A stretch of 64,000 bases of DNA from Rhodothermales bacterium (GTDB taxonomy: Bacteria; Bacteroidota; Rhodothermia; Rhodothermales; JAHQVL01): positions 1 to 64,000 of the forward strand of contig JAWKNW010000001.1 in NCBI GenBank assembly GCA_041391505.1, given 5' to 3'. Positions 17,425 to 26,086 of this stretch are shown piece after piece. A program made the translations under genes and the position numbers. The notes beneath the pieces were generated by a model. That model worked only from the letters and a program-made list of their open reading frames with translations. It did not search any database and was not told the origin of the DNA. Position 1 is the stretch's first letter; each line of letters opens with the position of its first letter.

Positions 17425-17880
17425 GTGGGCACGCCTGAACTCCCGAGTCGGAAACGGATCGCGCTCGTCGCGCACGACCACAAAAAAGCGGACCTCATCG
17501 ACTGGGCGCGCGAACATGCGGACACGCTCAGCCGGCACGAACTCCTCGGCACCGGCACGACAGGCCGGCTCCTGAACGAAGCGCTGGGGATCGACATCAA
17601 GCGGCTGCAAAGCGGCCCCCTCGGCGGCGATCAGCAGCTCGGCGCGCTCATCGCGGAGGGCGGCATCGATGTGCTCGTCTTTTTCTGGGATCCCCTCGAA
17701 CCGCTGCCGCACGATCCCGACGTGCGCGCGCTGCTGCGCATCTCCGTCGTCTGGAATATCCCGATCGCCTGCAACCGGGCCTCGGCCGACTTCATCTTCT
17801 CTTCCCCGCATCTCAATGGAACGTACGACCGGGATATTCCGGATTACGGTCCGTATGAAATGAGATCTATGCGTACGTGA
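17425..17880 (+). CDS. mgsA: Methylglyoxal synthase
   Basis: 151 residues, methylglyoxal synthase family, converting dihydroxyacetone phosphate to methylglyoxal and phosphate as a bypass of lower glycolysis. Visible motifs: RIALVAHDHKKADLIDWA, the phosphate-binding GTGTTG, GPLGGDQQLG with the catalytic Asp, VFFWDPLEPLPHDPDV and IPIACNRASADF. The start is GTG at 17425; the family usually begins about ten residues before the first strand, as here. A clear hairpin terminator follows 15 bases after the stop. Confidence 0.95.
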   Translation: MGTPELPSRKRIALVAHDHKKADLIDWAREHADTLSRHELLGTGTTGRLLNEALGIDIKRLQSGPLGGDQQLGALIAEGGIDVLVFFWDPLEPLPHDPDVRALLRISVVWNIPIACNRASADFIFSSPHLNGTYDRDIPDYGPYEMRSMRT

Positions 17881-17894
17881 TGCAGGACTTTCGG

Positions 17895-17911
17895 AAGCCC
17901 GATCGGGCTTT
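17895..17911 (+). terminator. Hairpin terminator after mgsA
   Basis: AAGCCCGATCGGGCTT is a perfect 16-base palindrome followed by a short T-run, 15 bases after the mgsA stop. It is likely the end of the SirB1-like/membrane protein/mgsA unit. Confidence 0.65.
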
Positions 17912-17990
17912 CATATGCGTCAAAAGATGATGCCCCAAGGTAGCATTTCTATTGCCCGTAGGCACGATCCGGTGGGTAAGTTGTGGGGTG

Positions 17991-18148
17991 ATGCGAACAA
18001 AAAACGCAGAACCGGACGTGCCGGCGCAGGCGGATGCCGCAAATTGGTGGGATTATTGCCCGAATTGCATTCATCGGCTGATCAACGCAGGCTGTAACGA
18101 TCATCGCCTCGCTGTTATTCTTTCATGTCTTGCGCCGACCTCGATTAA
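17991..18148 (+). pseudogene. Frameshifted small zinc-ribbon protein remnant
   Basis: From ATG 17991 the frame gives a short protein with NWWDYCPNCIHRLINAGC, the first knuckle of a zinc ribbon. At about 18096-18106 the similarity to such ribbons moves to the next frame, which reads PRCYSFMSCADLD and ends at TAA 18146-18148. Joined, the two halves make the familiar CPxC...CPRCxYFMSCxDxD layout. Between Cys18093 and the Pro codon at 18107 there are 11 bases where 12 are expected, so one base appears lost, taking the first Cys of the second knuckle with it. Left unrepaired, the first frame runs on into the next gene. Either this is a decayed gene or the base is a sequencing error. I infer this from pattern recognition alone. 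Confidence 0.45.
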
Positions 18149-18183
18149 CACCCTTCCAAACGGATCAAAGGGCCTCCTTTTTT

Positions 18184-19278
18184 ATGACCAGACAACAAAT
18201 CATCGCAGCCGCCGAGCAGATCGCTCAGGCCGTCGAACAGGCAGGCATCGCCGAGCTGCTCAGTAGCACCAGCGATCTTTCGCTGCAGGATTATCTCAAG
18301 TCCTTCAAGCAGTATAACATTCTGGCCGAGAAATTCAGCGATGGCGCGTTGTTTCTCGAGAAGGAGCTCGGTTTCGCTCCGTTGCGCGAGCCCGATCCCT
18401 GGATCGTGATGTCGAAAAACGGAGAGATCGACGCCGACAATCCCCTGAAGCACATCGCCGGCGTCATCGCCACCCTCTCGGCCATCGGCAACATGCTGAC
18501 CGAGAGCACGGGCGGCGACGACACGCCGGAAGGCCGGGAGACGCTGTCGCTCGTCCTCTTCGAGCAGGAGTCCCGAATGGGGTCCTCGCCCCGGCGCATC
18601 AGCGATGCGCTCGACAGCATTGCCGCCCTCTACGAGGCCTGCGCGCGAATCCAGCACGCCGCTTACGATGACCTCGAAGTGGTGTCCTGCGATTCGGGAA
18701 GCGACAAGCTGTTTGTGTTCGAGGGCAATGAGGCCGTCATCGGCCCGCTCAAGGAGCTCATCCTCTCGATCTGGGAACGCATCGTATTCTACCGCGAGCG
18801 CACGCTCCAGGAACGCATCTCGCTGCTCACGCACTCGCTGCCGGTGCTCGACAAGGTGGCCGAGATGGAGCTGCATGGCTCGATCACGAGCAACGACGCC
18901 GAGATGACGCGCAAGGCGATCGTGTCCGGCGTGAAGCGTTTCCTCTCGAGCGGCTCGATGATGCAGAAGGTCAGTGGCCGCGACGCGATCGACGAGCGTT
19001 CGCTGATCATGCCCGAACCGGCCGCAGCCGTCGCGGCGCCGCCGGCGCCCGAACGCCCCGCGCCGGCCGCGGAGCCTGCGCCCCGCCCCGCACCGATGCC
19101 GGAACCGGAGCCGATCGACGACCCGATCATCCCCTCCTTCTCCGCATCCGCCGACCACATCGAGGACATGCACGAGCCCGAGCCCGATCTCACCTGGGAC
19201 GGCATCCTCGAAGACGATCTGAAGACGCTCCGCGAACTGATCGACAAGACGAAACGCTCGGAAGAAGAACACGGGTAA
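18184..19278 (+). CDS. Hypothetical protein with proline-rich C-terminal region
   Basis: 364 residues, predicted cytoplasmic: no signal peptide or membrane helix. The N-terminal 270 residues look alpha-helical and soluble. A low-complexity Ala/Pro/Glu stretch (about 278-318, AAVAAPPAPERPAPAAEPAP and PMPEPEP) follows, then a short acidic helix ending DLKTLRELIDKTKR. I recognise no family. The ATG at 18184 is chosen over the longer frame from 18130, which would overlap the zinc-ribbon remnant. It stands alone between two hairpins (17895 and 19316). The flexible linker plus terminal helix suggests a docking tail, but no partner is evident. Confidence 0.6.
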   Translation: MTRQQIIAAAEQIAQAVEQAGIAELLSSTSDLSLQDYLKSFKQYNILAEKFSDGALFLEKELGFAPLREPDPWIVMSKNGEIDADNPLKHIAGVIATLSAIGNMLTESTGGDDTPEGRETLSLVLFEQESRMGSSPRRISDALDSIAALYEACARIQHAAYDDLEVVSCDSGSDKLFVFEGNEAVIGPLKELILSIWERIVFYRERTLQERISLLTHSLPVLDKVAEMELHGSITSNDAEMTRKAIVSGVKRFLSSGSMMQKVSGRDAIDERSLIMPEPAAAVAAPPAPERPAPAAEPAPRPAPMPEPEPIDDPIIPSFSASADHIEDMHEPEPDLTWDGILEDDLKTLRELIDKTKRSEEEHG

Positions 19279-19315
19279 ACGCCAACCCGGCAGAACGCAC
19301 CGAATAAAAACGCAT

Positions 19316-19357
19316 CAGGCCCCGTAGCGCGCGTCATCGCACGAGCTACGGGGCCTG
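19316..19357. terminator. Strong bidirectional hairpin between convergent genes
   Basis: A perfect 13-bp stem (CAGGCCCCGTAGC pairing with GCTACGGGGCCTG) with a 16-base loop lies between the stop of the hypothetical gene at 19278 and that of the minus-strand beta-helix gene at 19394. A T-rich tail follows on both strands (an A-run at 19305-19309 on one side, TTTCGTTT on the other). Confidence 0.75.
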
Positions 19358-19393
19358 TGATTTCGTTTACCTGAATCGGGCGCGGACGGTCCG

Positions 19394-21109
19394 TCAGCGC
19401 GGCCCTACGCGATCCAGCTGGACGCCATAGGCGGACAGGGCCATTTCCTCGGACGCCCGCCACCCGTCGGCAGAACGCACATCCACCAGCGCGCGGCGCG
19501 GATGCGCCTGGATCCGGTCGTTCGTGGTCTGCGAGAACCGTTGCCACGTGTCGAGGTCGTTGCTGGGCATTTCCGCGATGAAGAACACGGCATCCTCGTT
19601 TCCACGCCGGCCGTAGACGTTGTCGTCGTACGTGTCCGGCTTGTCCGGGGGCGGCGTCCCCTCCACCCGGATTTCCTGCGCGCGGGTCGGGCCCAGTCCG
19701 TTGTTTAGCACGAGATTTCGGCTGAAGACGGTGCCTCCGGAGACCGCCCGGATATCGCCATGTTTGTACCGGATGCCGTCTCCCTCATTGGAGTAGACCG
19801 TGTTCATCTCGATCCGGTTGTCGCTCGTCGCCTGGATCTGAATGCCGCTGCCGGTGCCGTCGAGGAGCCGGGTGCCGTACACCACATTGTTGCGCACGAC
19901 ATTGTGGGTGGAGCGGTATTCGATCATGATGCCGGCTTTGAGGTTGCCCACGACGAGCGAGCCTTCGACGATGTTGTTCGTATTGTCGATGTCGAGCCAG
20001 ATCCCGGGCCCCTGGTTGTAGGCGGCGTAATGCCGGCGGATGGTCGTGTAGGAGGTCTCGACGAATTTGCCCCCGCCGGCTTCCCAGCGGGCGTCGTAGC
20101 CTTTCCAGTTGTTGCCCACGCTCCGGTTGTCTTCCAGGAGCGAATGATGCGTCCGGCTGCTCCAGCCCATCTGCCCGTTGTACATGGCCCAGTTGCCGCG
20201 AAACGTCTGGTCGTGTCCCCCGACCATGATGCCGAGCCCGTTGCACCACGCGACCAGGTTTTCTTCCACCTCCCAGTGATCGCCAACCGCCTGCACGCAG
20301 CCGTCTTTTCCCGAGTTGGGGGCCTGCATGAAGGCCATCCCGATGATGCGGACATGCCGCACCGTCGAGTCCGCGCCGGTCAGGAGCATGGGGCGGATCC
20401 CCGCCTCGATCGCCAGGCTATCCGGCCGGCGCTGTCCCTTGAAGTTCGCCACGATGCGTCGCGGCGATTCGGGCTCGCCTTCCACCCAGAACGTCCCGCC
20501 GGCGTTCAGCTTTTCGCTCGCGAAGACCGCCCGCAGGGGCAATCCATCCACGAACAGCAGCTCGGGGCGAAACGCATCCTGCGGACGCTGTTTGGATCGA
20601 TGCATCGGGAGCGACACCCTCCAGCTGCGCTCCCAGTTGGTGCCATCGGCGCGCCATCCGTCGGTGAGCGGATCGGAGCCGGACACCACGACGGCCTCAC
20701 CGGGGTACGCGGCGAGCGTGAGCGGGCGATCCGGTTCGCCTCCCGTCTTGAGGAGCAGGGCTTCCCGGTAGGTGCCGGCGCGCACGACCACGGCATCGCC
20801 GGCCCGCGCGCGGCGCAAGGCCGCGCCGATCTCCGTGCAAGGGGCCTCGAAGGTGCAGGCGGCCCCGGTCTTTTCGGCCTGCTGGTCGACCCACAGCAGC
20901 GCGCCGGTGGGGCTCAGCACGGCCTTGAGGCTATCCCGCTCCACAATCGGGCGCGCATGCCAGCGCGTTTCCGAAACAAATCGTTCCACGAGCCGGCCGG
21001 CGGGCTCGAGATCCATCTCCATCGGCACCGCGGCCGGTTGCGCCCTGCAGGAAGCACACAGAAAACCTATGCACAATGCCAGCAGCAGCGAGTATCTTTG
21101 GTTGCTCAT
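19394..21109 (-). CDS. Secreted right-handed beta-helix protein, probable lipoprotein
   Basis: 571 residues. The N-terminus has a signal peptide (LLLALCIGFLCASC, with Cys at a plausible though non-ideal lipobox). After about 70 residues an ACTFEAPCTEIGAALRRARAG stretch opens a parallel beta-helix with recurring N-N ladder motifs (NTNNIVEGSLVVGN, THNVVRNNVVYG, SDNRIEMNTVYSN), the fold of polysaccharide lyases and epimerases such as AlgG or PelL types. It is a clear paralogue of the 54.0-kb protein: both share AYPGEAVVVSG/GYPGEDVVISG, KGYD/KGYK followed by WEAGGGK/WESGGGK, and GPGIWLD/GPGLWLD. It lacks the dockerin tail of that protein. ATG 21109 is chosen; the frame could begin eight codons earlier. 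A catalytic site cannot be assigned by eye. Confidence 0.8.
   Translation of the reverse strand: MSNQRYSLLLALCIGFLCASCRAQPAAVPMEMDLEPAGRLVERFVSETRWHARPIVERDSLKAVLSPTGALLWVDQQAEKTGAACTFEAPCTEIGAALRRARAGDAVVVRAGTYREALLLKTGGEPDRPLTLAAYPGEAVVVSGSDPLTDGWRADGTNWERSWRVSLPMHRSKQRPQDAFRPELLFVDGLPLRAVFASEKLNAGGTFWVEGEPESPRRIVANFKGQRRPDSLAIEAGIRPMLLTGADSTVRHVRIIGMAFMQAPNSGKDGCVQAVGDHWEVEENLVAWCNGLGIMVGGHDQTFRGNWAMYNGQMGWSSRTHHSLLEDNRSVGNNWKGYDARWEAGGGKFVETSYTTIRRHYAAYNQGPGIWLDIDNTNNIVEGSLVVGNLKAGIMIEYRSTHNVVRNNVVYGTRLLDGTGSGIQIQATSDNRIEMNTVYSNEGDGIRYKHGDIRAVSGGTVFSRNLVLNNGLGPTRAQEIRVEGTPPPDKPDTYDDNVYGRRGNEDAVFFIAEMPSNDLDTWQRFSQTTNDRIQAHPRRALVDVRSADGWRASEEMALSAYGVQLDRVGPR
21093..21100 (+). promoter_or_regulatory. 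Candidate -7 promoter box (TATCTTTG) of the GntR-type gene
   Basis: TATCTTTG fits TAnnTTTG exactly and lies 47 bases before the GntR-type start. It is inside the first codons of the divergent beta-helix gene, so the two transcription units would overlap at their 5' ends. No -33 TTTG is seen at the expected distance. Confidence 0.3.
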
Positions 21110-21147
21110 ACGCACTTCGTTATCCCAGCGCACCGATACGGAATATC

Positions 21148-22071
21148 ATGATTACGATCGACCGATCGTCCAGAAAACATGTTCTCGAGCAGCTGAAGGA
21201 ACAGGTACGCTACGCGCTGGCGACGGGTGCGTTTCCCGTAGGCTCCAGACTGCCATCGACGCGCGTCCTGGCCGATCAACTGCATATATCCTTTCATACC
21301 GTCCGCAAGGCCTATCAGGAATTGGCGGAAGAAGGTTTGCTGGAATCCATAAAAGGGAGCGGATTCAGGGTCTGCGAGCGGCTGGCGCCCAATGTCGAGG
21401 ATCGCATGGAACAGGGCGCCGCCATCGTGCACGAGACGTTGCAGCGATTGCTCGGGCTCGGACTCGAGGAATCCGAGGTCGAGTACCTGCTCGAAGAACA
21501 GTTCTCCGTGCTCGAGCGCGCCAACGACCGCCCCCGGGTACTGTTTGTCGCGGCGTACCAGGAGATGGCGGAGGCGTGCGCCGAAGCGGTAACCCACACC
21601 CTCCAGACGCCGCTCGACCCGATCGCGCTGGCCGCGATGGACCAGGAGCAGGACGCCGAATACGTCCTCACCCCGCACGTGAACGTGCGGCAGGCCATGG
21701 ACCTGCTGCCGCGCAGCGACGTGCTCAGCGTCACCGTCTACCTCACGCCGGAGACGCTCGACCGCATCGCCCGGCTCCGGTCGCACGAAACGCTGGGCAT
21801 CGTGAGCTACTACGCCGGCACGATTCCCTTTCTCATGAAAGAGATCCAGCAACAGACCGGCTTCGAGGGCCAGATGTTCGGGGCATCGATCGACCAGGGA
21901 TCGCGGCATATCCTGCAGCTCAGCGGCCAGCTCGATCTGCTGGCCTACACGCCGCGCAGCCGCCGGCGCCTGCTTCAACTGCGGCAGGACATGCAGCACC
22001 TGCTGGCCCCGATCGACTGGTTCATCGCGCGCGACTCGCTCGACGCCATCAAACGGCTGATACCGTCCTGA
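21148..22071 (+). CDS. GntR-family transcriptional regulator with unusual effector domain
   Basis: 307 residues. The N-terminal winged helix (about 5-75) is of GntR type: HVLEQLKEQVRYALATGAFPVGSRLPSTRVLADQLHISFHTVRKAYQELAEEGLLESIKGSGF in outline, with the wing ending GSGFRV. The remaining 230 residues do not show the UTRA, FadR or aminotransferase domain that usually follows. Instead there is a helical region (ERLAPNVEDRMEQG...) and a mixed alpha/beta part resembling a periplasmic-binding-protein or receiver fold (RPRVLFVAAYQEMAEACAEAV), which would suit YtrA/DasR-unlike regulators. The start at 21148 leaves only 38 bp to the divergent beta-helix lipoprotein gene, its likely target. It converges on pgpH with a 12-bp gap. 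Confidence 0.8.
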   Translation: MITIDRSSRKHVLEQLKEQVRYALATGAFPVGSRLPSTRVLADQLHISFHTVRKAYQELAEEGLLESIKGSGFRVCERLAPNVEDRMEQGAAIVHETLQRLLGLGLEESEVEYLLEEQFSVLERANDRPRVLFVAAYQEMAEACAEAVTHTLQTPLDPIALAAMDQEQDAEYVLTPHVNVRQAMDLLPRSDVLSVTVYLTPETLDRIARLRSHETLGIVSYYAGTIPFLMKEIQQQTGFEGQMFGASIDQGSRHILQLSGQLDLLAYTPRSRRRLLQLRQDMQHLLAPIDWFIARDSLDAIKRLIPS

Positions 22072-22083
22072 TGGGCAGTCCTG

Positions 22084-24465
22084 TCACTCGATCTGCTTTT
22101 CGGAAATGATCTCTTCGAGCGCCGGCGGCACCGCCGCCTTTTCGCGTTCTTCTTCCTCGACCTGATCCGGATACTTTACGCGTCCGTGGTGCATGCCCAC
22201 AAGCATGGCGAGGAAGGTGTCCTTGATGATGTTCAGATCGTGAAACGTCAGCTCGGTCTCGTCCAGCTGCCCGTCGTTGACCCGCGCGCGGAAGATGGCG
22301 TCGATCAGCGTCTCCAGGCGCTTGTGCGTCGGCTCGGACAGACTCCGCGAGGCGGCCTCCACGGAATCCGCCAGCATCAAAATGCCGGTCTCGCGCGACT
22401 GAGGCCGCGGCCCCGGGTACCTGAATTCGGCCTCCTGCACGACGTCCTGATGGCTGTGCTCCTCCGCTTTCCGGTAGAAATACTCGATGAGGGTCGTCCC
22501 GTGATGCATCGGGATAAAATCCAGCACGCGATTCGGCAGGTTGTACTGTTTGCCGATCTCTACGCCCTCCTTGACGTGGCTCGCGATGATGAGCGCGCTC
22601 ATCCGCGGCTTGAGCTGGTCGTGCGGATTCTCGTTCGAGCGCTGGTTCTCGACAAAATATTCCGCTTTCGGCATCTTGCCGATATCGTGATAGAGCGCGC
22701 CCACGCGGGCGAGCAGCGCGTTGGCACCGATCGCGTCCGCGGCGGCTTCGGCCAGATTGGCGACCTGCAGGCTGTGGTTAAAGGTCCCGGGCGCCCGAAG
22801 GCTCAGCTCCTTGAGCAACGGACGGTTCGTGTCCGACAGTTCGAGCAGCGTCAGGTCGGTCGTGATGTCGAACGCGCGCTCGAACACCCAGAGCAGCGGG
22901 AGCGACACGATCAGCATGAGCGAATTGATGCCGACGCGGATCAGGTCTTCGCCGAAGATGCTCGCCGGCGTGTCGTATATCAGCCACGTAGCGCCCAGGA
23001 CGAGCCCGTAGCCGAGGAAGACCATCCCCGCGCTCAGGAAGATCTGCCCCCGAATCTTGATGTCGCGTACACTGAAGACGCCCAGGTTGCCGGCGAAGAT
23101 GGTGGCGAAGGTGAACTCGAAGTCGTACCCCATCAGGTGCCCGCCGACGAGCGCGAGCGTAAGCAGCCCGAACAGCGCCACCCGGGAGTCGAACATCACG
23201 GTGAGCATGACCGGCGCCACCGCCACGGGGACGGCATACATCCCGAACAGCGGATAGCGGATGGCGATCGCATACGAGCCGATGATGCCGACAAACAGCA
23301 AGGCGATGAGCAGCACCTTGCGGTTGTCGTCGAAGATTTGCCGGCGCAGGAAATACAGGTAGAGGAAAAAGATGAGGTAGGTCGCGAGGGCGAGAAAAAA
23401 CTGGCCGGCCGCGAGTTTCCAGGGCAGTTTGCGCCCCATCCGTTCGCGCTGGGCACGCTCCAGCGACGTGAGCCGCCGCTTGATCTCCTGCGTCACTTTT
23501 TCGCCGTTTTCGACGATGACGCTGCCGGCGTTGACCATGCCGCGGGTCGGGGAAATGCGCTGCTCCTTCCGCTGCCACTCCCGCAACGTCTCGGCCCGCA
23601 AGTACGTGAGGGAATGCTGGAACATCGACATGAACAACCCTTCGCCGAGGCTGACATATTCGGGGTTGTTCGGATACGCCTTGATGAGCTCGTCACGCGC
23701 CAGCTGAAAGGCCTCGTTCAGACCGAAAAGGTTGTCCTTGCGCTTCGTGCGGACCACCGACTCGGCTTCGTTCCGGATATAGATCTCATCCGTGTAGATG
23801 CTATCCATCGGCACGTCGAGGATGCCGATCGAGATCAGCTGCGTGCCGACGCTCCACACCTTGCGCATCAGCAATTCATCCAGGCGGGGCCCCCGGGCGC
23901 GGGTTTCGGACAGGGCGGGATCCCGCTCGACGTACGAACGGGTAAGCAGTTGCCATTGCTGCGGGGTCAGCTTGACGCGGGCGTTTCGCCGCAGTTCGAG
24001 GTAGCGCAAGGAATCGGCGAGCGCCGCTTCCATCAGGCCGGCGCGCTGGTTGAACCGGTAGGCCGCGTAGGTCCCGAAGATCCGCTCGAGCTGGCTCACC
24101 ACCGTATCGCGCTTCGCGGCCATCCGGGCCGCGGCATCCTCCGTCTCCTCGAAATACGGCGGCGTCGTAAACCGGACATTTTTCCGCTCGCTCTCGATGA
24201 TCTCCGGATCCTTATAGATCGCAAAATCGAAGGGCGCCTCGAGGGTCTCGTGCCGCCAGAAGTCCCCTTCCGCCACGGTGTAGTGATAAAAATCGGCGTG
24301 CGGGAAGGCCAGATAGGTCAGGACGACCAGCGTGATGAAGATGCTTCCCTTGACGATCAGATTGCGCTGCTGCACGCGCGGATCCTCGCTGAATCCGCGT
24401 TCGAGTCGCTCGCCGACCGGACGAATCTTGGGTCGCAGTCTAAAAACGTGTTTGATCCAACTCAT
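22084..24465 (-). CDS. pgpH: Cyclic-di-AMP phosphodiesterase PgpH-like (7TM-HD)
   Basis: 793 residues with the YqfF/PgpH layout: an N-terminal transmembrane helix (about 40-58), a large extracytoplasmic 7TMR-HDED domain (about 60-330), seven transmembrane helices (about 340-530), and a cytoplasmic HD domain (about 560-750). The HD metal ligands are visible: FNHSLQVANLAEAAA, LYHDIGK (near 592), IASHV, PMHHGTTLI and LMLADSVEAASRS. In Listeria and Bacillus these enzymes hydrolyse c-di-AMP; activity here is inferred. It follows the sodium/solute symporter by 44 bp on the same strand, which suits c-di-AMP's known role in osmotic and ion balance. Confidence 0.93.
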   Translation of the reverse strand: MSWIKHVFRLRPKIRPVGERLERGFSEDPRVQQRNLIVKGSIFITLVVLTYLAFPHADFYHYTVAEGDFWRHETLEAPFDFAIYKDPEIIESERKNVRFTTPPYFEETEDAAARMAAKRDTVVSQLERIFGTYAAYRFNQRAGLMEAALADSLRYLELRRNARVKLTPQQWQLLTRSYVERDPALSETRARGPRLDELLMRKVWSVGTQLISIGILDVPMDSIYTDEIYIRNEAESVVRTKRKDNLFGLNEAFQLARDELIKAYPNNPEYVSLGEGLFMSMFQHSLTYLRAETLREWQRKEQRISPTRGMVNAGSVIVENGEKVTQEIKRRLTSLERAQRERMGRKLPWKLAAGQFFLALATYLIFFLYLYFLRRQIFDDNRKVLLIALLFVGIIGSYAIAIRYPLFGMYAVPVAVAPVMLTVMFDSRVALFGLLTLALVGGHLMGYDFEFTFATIFAGNLGVFSVRDIKIRGQIFLSAGMVFLGYGLVLGATWLIYDTPASIFGEDLIRVGINSLMLIVSLPLLWVFERAFDITTDLTLLELSDTNRPLLKELSLRAPGTFNHSLQVANLAEAAADAIGANALLARVGALYHDIGKMPKAEYFVENQRSNENPHDQLKPRMSALIIASHVKEGVEIGKQYNLPNRVLDFIPMHHGTTLIEYFYRKAEEHSHQDVVQEAEFRYPGPRPQSRETGILMLADSVEAASRSLSEPTHKRLETLIDAIFRARVNDGQLDETELTFHDLNIIKDTFLAMLVGMHHGRVKYPDQVEEEEREKAAVPPALEEIISEKQIE

Positions 24466-24509
24466 GGCGAAACAGGTACAGCCGCGGCTCCCGCCACATG
24501 ATCGATATG

Positions 24510-26051
24510 TTAGGTGCGCTCAGGAGCCCATAGGATATGCCACAGGGGTCGCAATGATCCGAACACGAGCATCATGGCCGCCCCGATGGCGGTAAACCAC
24601 GGCCAGGCAATGCCCACCAGGTTGCCCGCCGGCGCGTCCGAGAACCAGCGGATCAGCCAGCCCGTCGCCGGATCGTACCGCACGCCCGTGATGATGACGA
24701 CCATCAGGGCGATCGTCACCACAAAGGCCGCGATGGCGTCGCGCTCCACGGCGCGGCGCTGCAGCAACCCGAGGGCGAACAGTCCGAGCATGCCCCCGTA
24801 CGTGAAGGTGGCAATCGCGAGCCCGAGCTCCACCACAGGACTCGTCTGATCCTCGAACAGGCTGGCGAAACCGACAAAGATGACACCCCAGATCAAGGTA
24901 AACATCCTCGCGACGCGCAGCGCGCGCTGATTCTCCAGGGCTTTTCCCGAGAAACGCTCGTAGAGATCCATCATGGTCGATGAGGCCAGCGCGTTGAGCG
25001 AAGACGACAGCGTGCTCATCGCCGCAGCCACGATGCCGGCCAGGATAAGCCCCGACACGCCGGCAGGCAGACCCTCGATGATGAACTTGGGAAAGACCTC
25101 ATCCGCCCGCGCGAGTCCCAGCTCCTGCACCGACGCGCCGCCATAATAGACCCAGATCAGCACGCCCACGAACAGAAACAGGGCAAACTGCACCATCACG
25201 ACCAGCCCGCTCCCGATCAACGCCTTGCGGCTATCCGCCAGATTCCGGCAGACCAGCAGCCGCTGCACGATCAGCTGGTCGCTGCCGTGCGACGCCATGG
25301 TAAAGATGGCCCCGCCCACCACGGCGGTAAAAAAGGCGTACGGCTGGGTGATCCATTCGACCAGGGGCCGGCCGGCCTCGAAATTCAGCATCTTGAGTTT
25401 GCCCGCCTCGGAGGCCATCTGAAACCAGCCGGCAGGCGCCTTATCCAGCAGCACGAGCAGCGCGAGAATCGATCCCCCCACATAGACGCCCATCTGGATC
25501 ACGTCGATCCAGATCACCGCCTTGATCCCCCCGATCATGGTATAGATGATCGTAAAAACGCCAATCGCCGCGATGATCGTCAGGTACGACACCTCGACGC
25601 CCGACTGCACGGCGATCAGTTTGATCGGGATGGCCGTCGCGAAGAGCCTGACTCCGTCGGCGAGCAGTCGCGTGCAAAGAAAGGTGATCGAAGCCAGCAC
25701 CTGTGTCCGCCACCCGAAACGTTGCCCCAGAAACGCATAGGCCGTGACGAACTCGCCGTCGACGTACCGCGGAAGCAGGACGATGCTCACCGCGATGCGG
25801 CCGATGAGGTAGCCCAGCGTGAGCTGCAGGAAGGTCATGGCGCCGGCATAGGCCACCGCCGGCACGCCGATGACCGTGAGCGTGCTGGTTTCGGTCGCTA
25901 CGATCGAAAAGCAAACCGCCCACCAGGGCAGGGATCGGCTCCCGAGGAAATAATCGGTCCGGCTCGTCTGCCTCCCCCCGATCCAGGCGCCGATCCCCAG
26001 TACGGCGACAATGTATATTGCAATAACGGCATAATCGAGCAGTGTCAGCAT
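24510..26051 (-). CDS. Sodium:solute symporter (SSS family)
   Basis: 513 residues, about thirteen transmembrane helices over the whole length. The SSS signature is visible: the sodium-site helix IGAWIGGRQTSRTDYFLGSR near the start, GVPAVAYAGAMTFLQL, YTMIGGIKAVIWIDVIQ and the ISGLILAGIVAAAMSTLSSSLNALASSTMMD stretch (about 335-365). Substrate cannot be read from sequence; family members import sugars, proline, pantothenate or carboxylates with Na+. It sits 35 bp after ligA and 44 bp before pgpH, so it may be co-transcribed with both. Confidence 0.92.
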   Translation of the reverse strand: MLTLLDYAVIAIYIVAVLGIGAWIGGRQTSRTDYFLGSRSLPWWAVCFSIVATETSTLTVIGVPAVAYAGAMTFLQLTLGYLIGRIAVSIVLLPRYVDGEFVTAYAFLGQRFGWRTQVLASITFLCTRLLADGVRLFATAIPIKLIAVQSGVEVSYLTIIAAIGVFTIIYTMIGGIKAVIWIDVIQMGVYVGGSILALLVLLDKAPAGWFQMASEAGKLKMLNFEAGRPLVEWITQPYAFFTAVVGGAIFTMASHGSDQLIVQRLLVCRNLADSRKALIGSGLVVMVQFALFLFVGVLIWVYYGGASVQELGLARADEVFPKFIIEGLPAGVSGLILAGIVAAAMSTLSSSLNALASSTMMDLYERFSGKALENQRALRVARMFTLIWGVIFVGFASLFEDQTSPVVELGLAIATFTYGGMLGLFALGLLQRRAVERDAIAAFVVTIALMVVIITGVRYDPATGWLIRWFSDAPAGNLVGIAWPWFTAIGAAMMLVFGSLRPLWHILWAPERT

Positions 26052-26086
26052 CGGCGGCGGTCCTCAGGTCAATGGATGGGCTAACG

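Noticed and set aside
22186..24501. 771-codon plus-strand frame opposite pgpH
   Set aside because: No family motif; composition typical of reverse-strand shadow frames. PgpH on the other strand has full HD motifs.
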